Notes under the pieces: generated by a model | Seen by the model: only the letters and a program-made list of their open reading frames with translations | What the model was told of the DNA's origin: nothing | The model's database searches: none | DNA from: Quisquiliibacterium transsilvanicum | Lineage (GTDB): Bacteria; Pseudomonadota; Gammaproteobacteria; Burkholderiales; Burkholderiaceae_E | Reading direction: 5' to 3' | Assembly: GCF_014202215.1 (NCBI RefSeq) | Contig: NZ_JACHGB010000001.1 | Location: 280,751-344,750 of the forward strand | Length of the DNA stretch: 64,000 nucleotides | Made by a program: the position numbers and the translations under genes | Shown: positions 63,999 through 64,000 of the stretch, piece after piece | Layout: each line of letters opens with the position of its first letter | How positions within the stretch are numbered: the stretch's first letter is position 1

Positions 63999-64000
63999 GG

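Overview
This is a very GC-rich chromosomal window from a betaproteobacterium, most likely of the order Burkholderiales. The placing rests on gene order: a fatty-acid and cell-envelope block running maf-yceD-rpmF-plsX-fabH-fabD-fabG-acpP-fabF, then a Do-type protease, lepA-lepB-rnc-era-recO-pdxJ-acpS-nagZ, then uvrC-pgsA. I cannot name a genus from sequence alone.

Region 1 (1-11.1 kb) is mixed housekeeping: the 3' end of a topoisomerase IV subunit A gene, a hydroxyisobutyryl-CoA hydrolase-like enzyme, an MFS transporter, htpG, a Mug-like DNA glycosylase, a spermidine-synthase-like protein, a VWA/MoxR pair around a GNAT acetyltransferase, two small c-type cytochromes and rraA. Region 2 (11.2-15.1 kb) is a molybdenum cofactor cluster on the minus strand (moaA, fdhD, mobA, moeA). 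Region 3 (15.2-22.2 kb) holds rne, transcribed leftward behind a leader of about 485 nt, and divergently rluC, a HAD phosphatase, a Rieske protein and an S49 peptidase in one tightly overlapping operon.

Region 4 (22.2-42.9 kb) is the core fatty-acid, translation and RNA block. Many stops and starts overlap as ATGA or GTGA, so translational coupling is widespread. The rpoE-rseA-rseB genes, which often sit between fabF and the Do protease in relatives, are absent here. Region 5 (42.9-50.6 kb) has two identical tRNA-Gly/tRNA-Cys pairs flanking an M23 peptidase gene, a DUF2062 membrane protein, a small acyl-CoA module (ligase, enoyl-CoA hydratase, phosphotransferase, DUF6285) and rdgC behind a heptanucleotide repeat. 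A secreted cyclase-family protein follows.

Region 6 (from tRNA-Leu(UAA) at 51.9 kb to the window end) is an integrated mobile element read almost wholly on the minus strand, toward the tRNA. It has an AlpA-like regulator, very small overlapping genes, a P4-type primase-helicase, a Nu1-like small terminase, a run of unknown genes, a DUF1376 protein, a probable scaffold and a major capsid protein. No integrase, large terminase, portal, tail or lysis gene is visible, so it looks more like a compact phage satellite or reduced prophage than a full phage. Its tRNA-proximal end is decayed: a ParB-like gene remnant with a 58-bp duplication, a frameshifted gene, and an unusual array of four different palindromes centred on CAATTG. 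A fifth such palindrome lies in frame inside the ParB-like remnant. The palindrome family and the gene content of the element are the parts I find most likely to be new.
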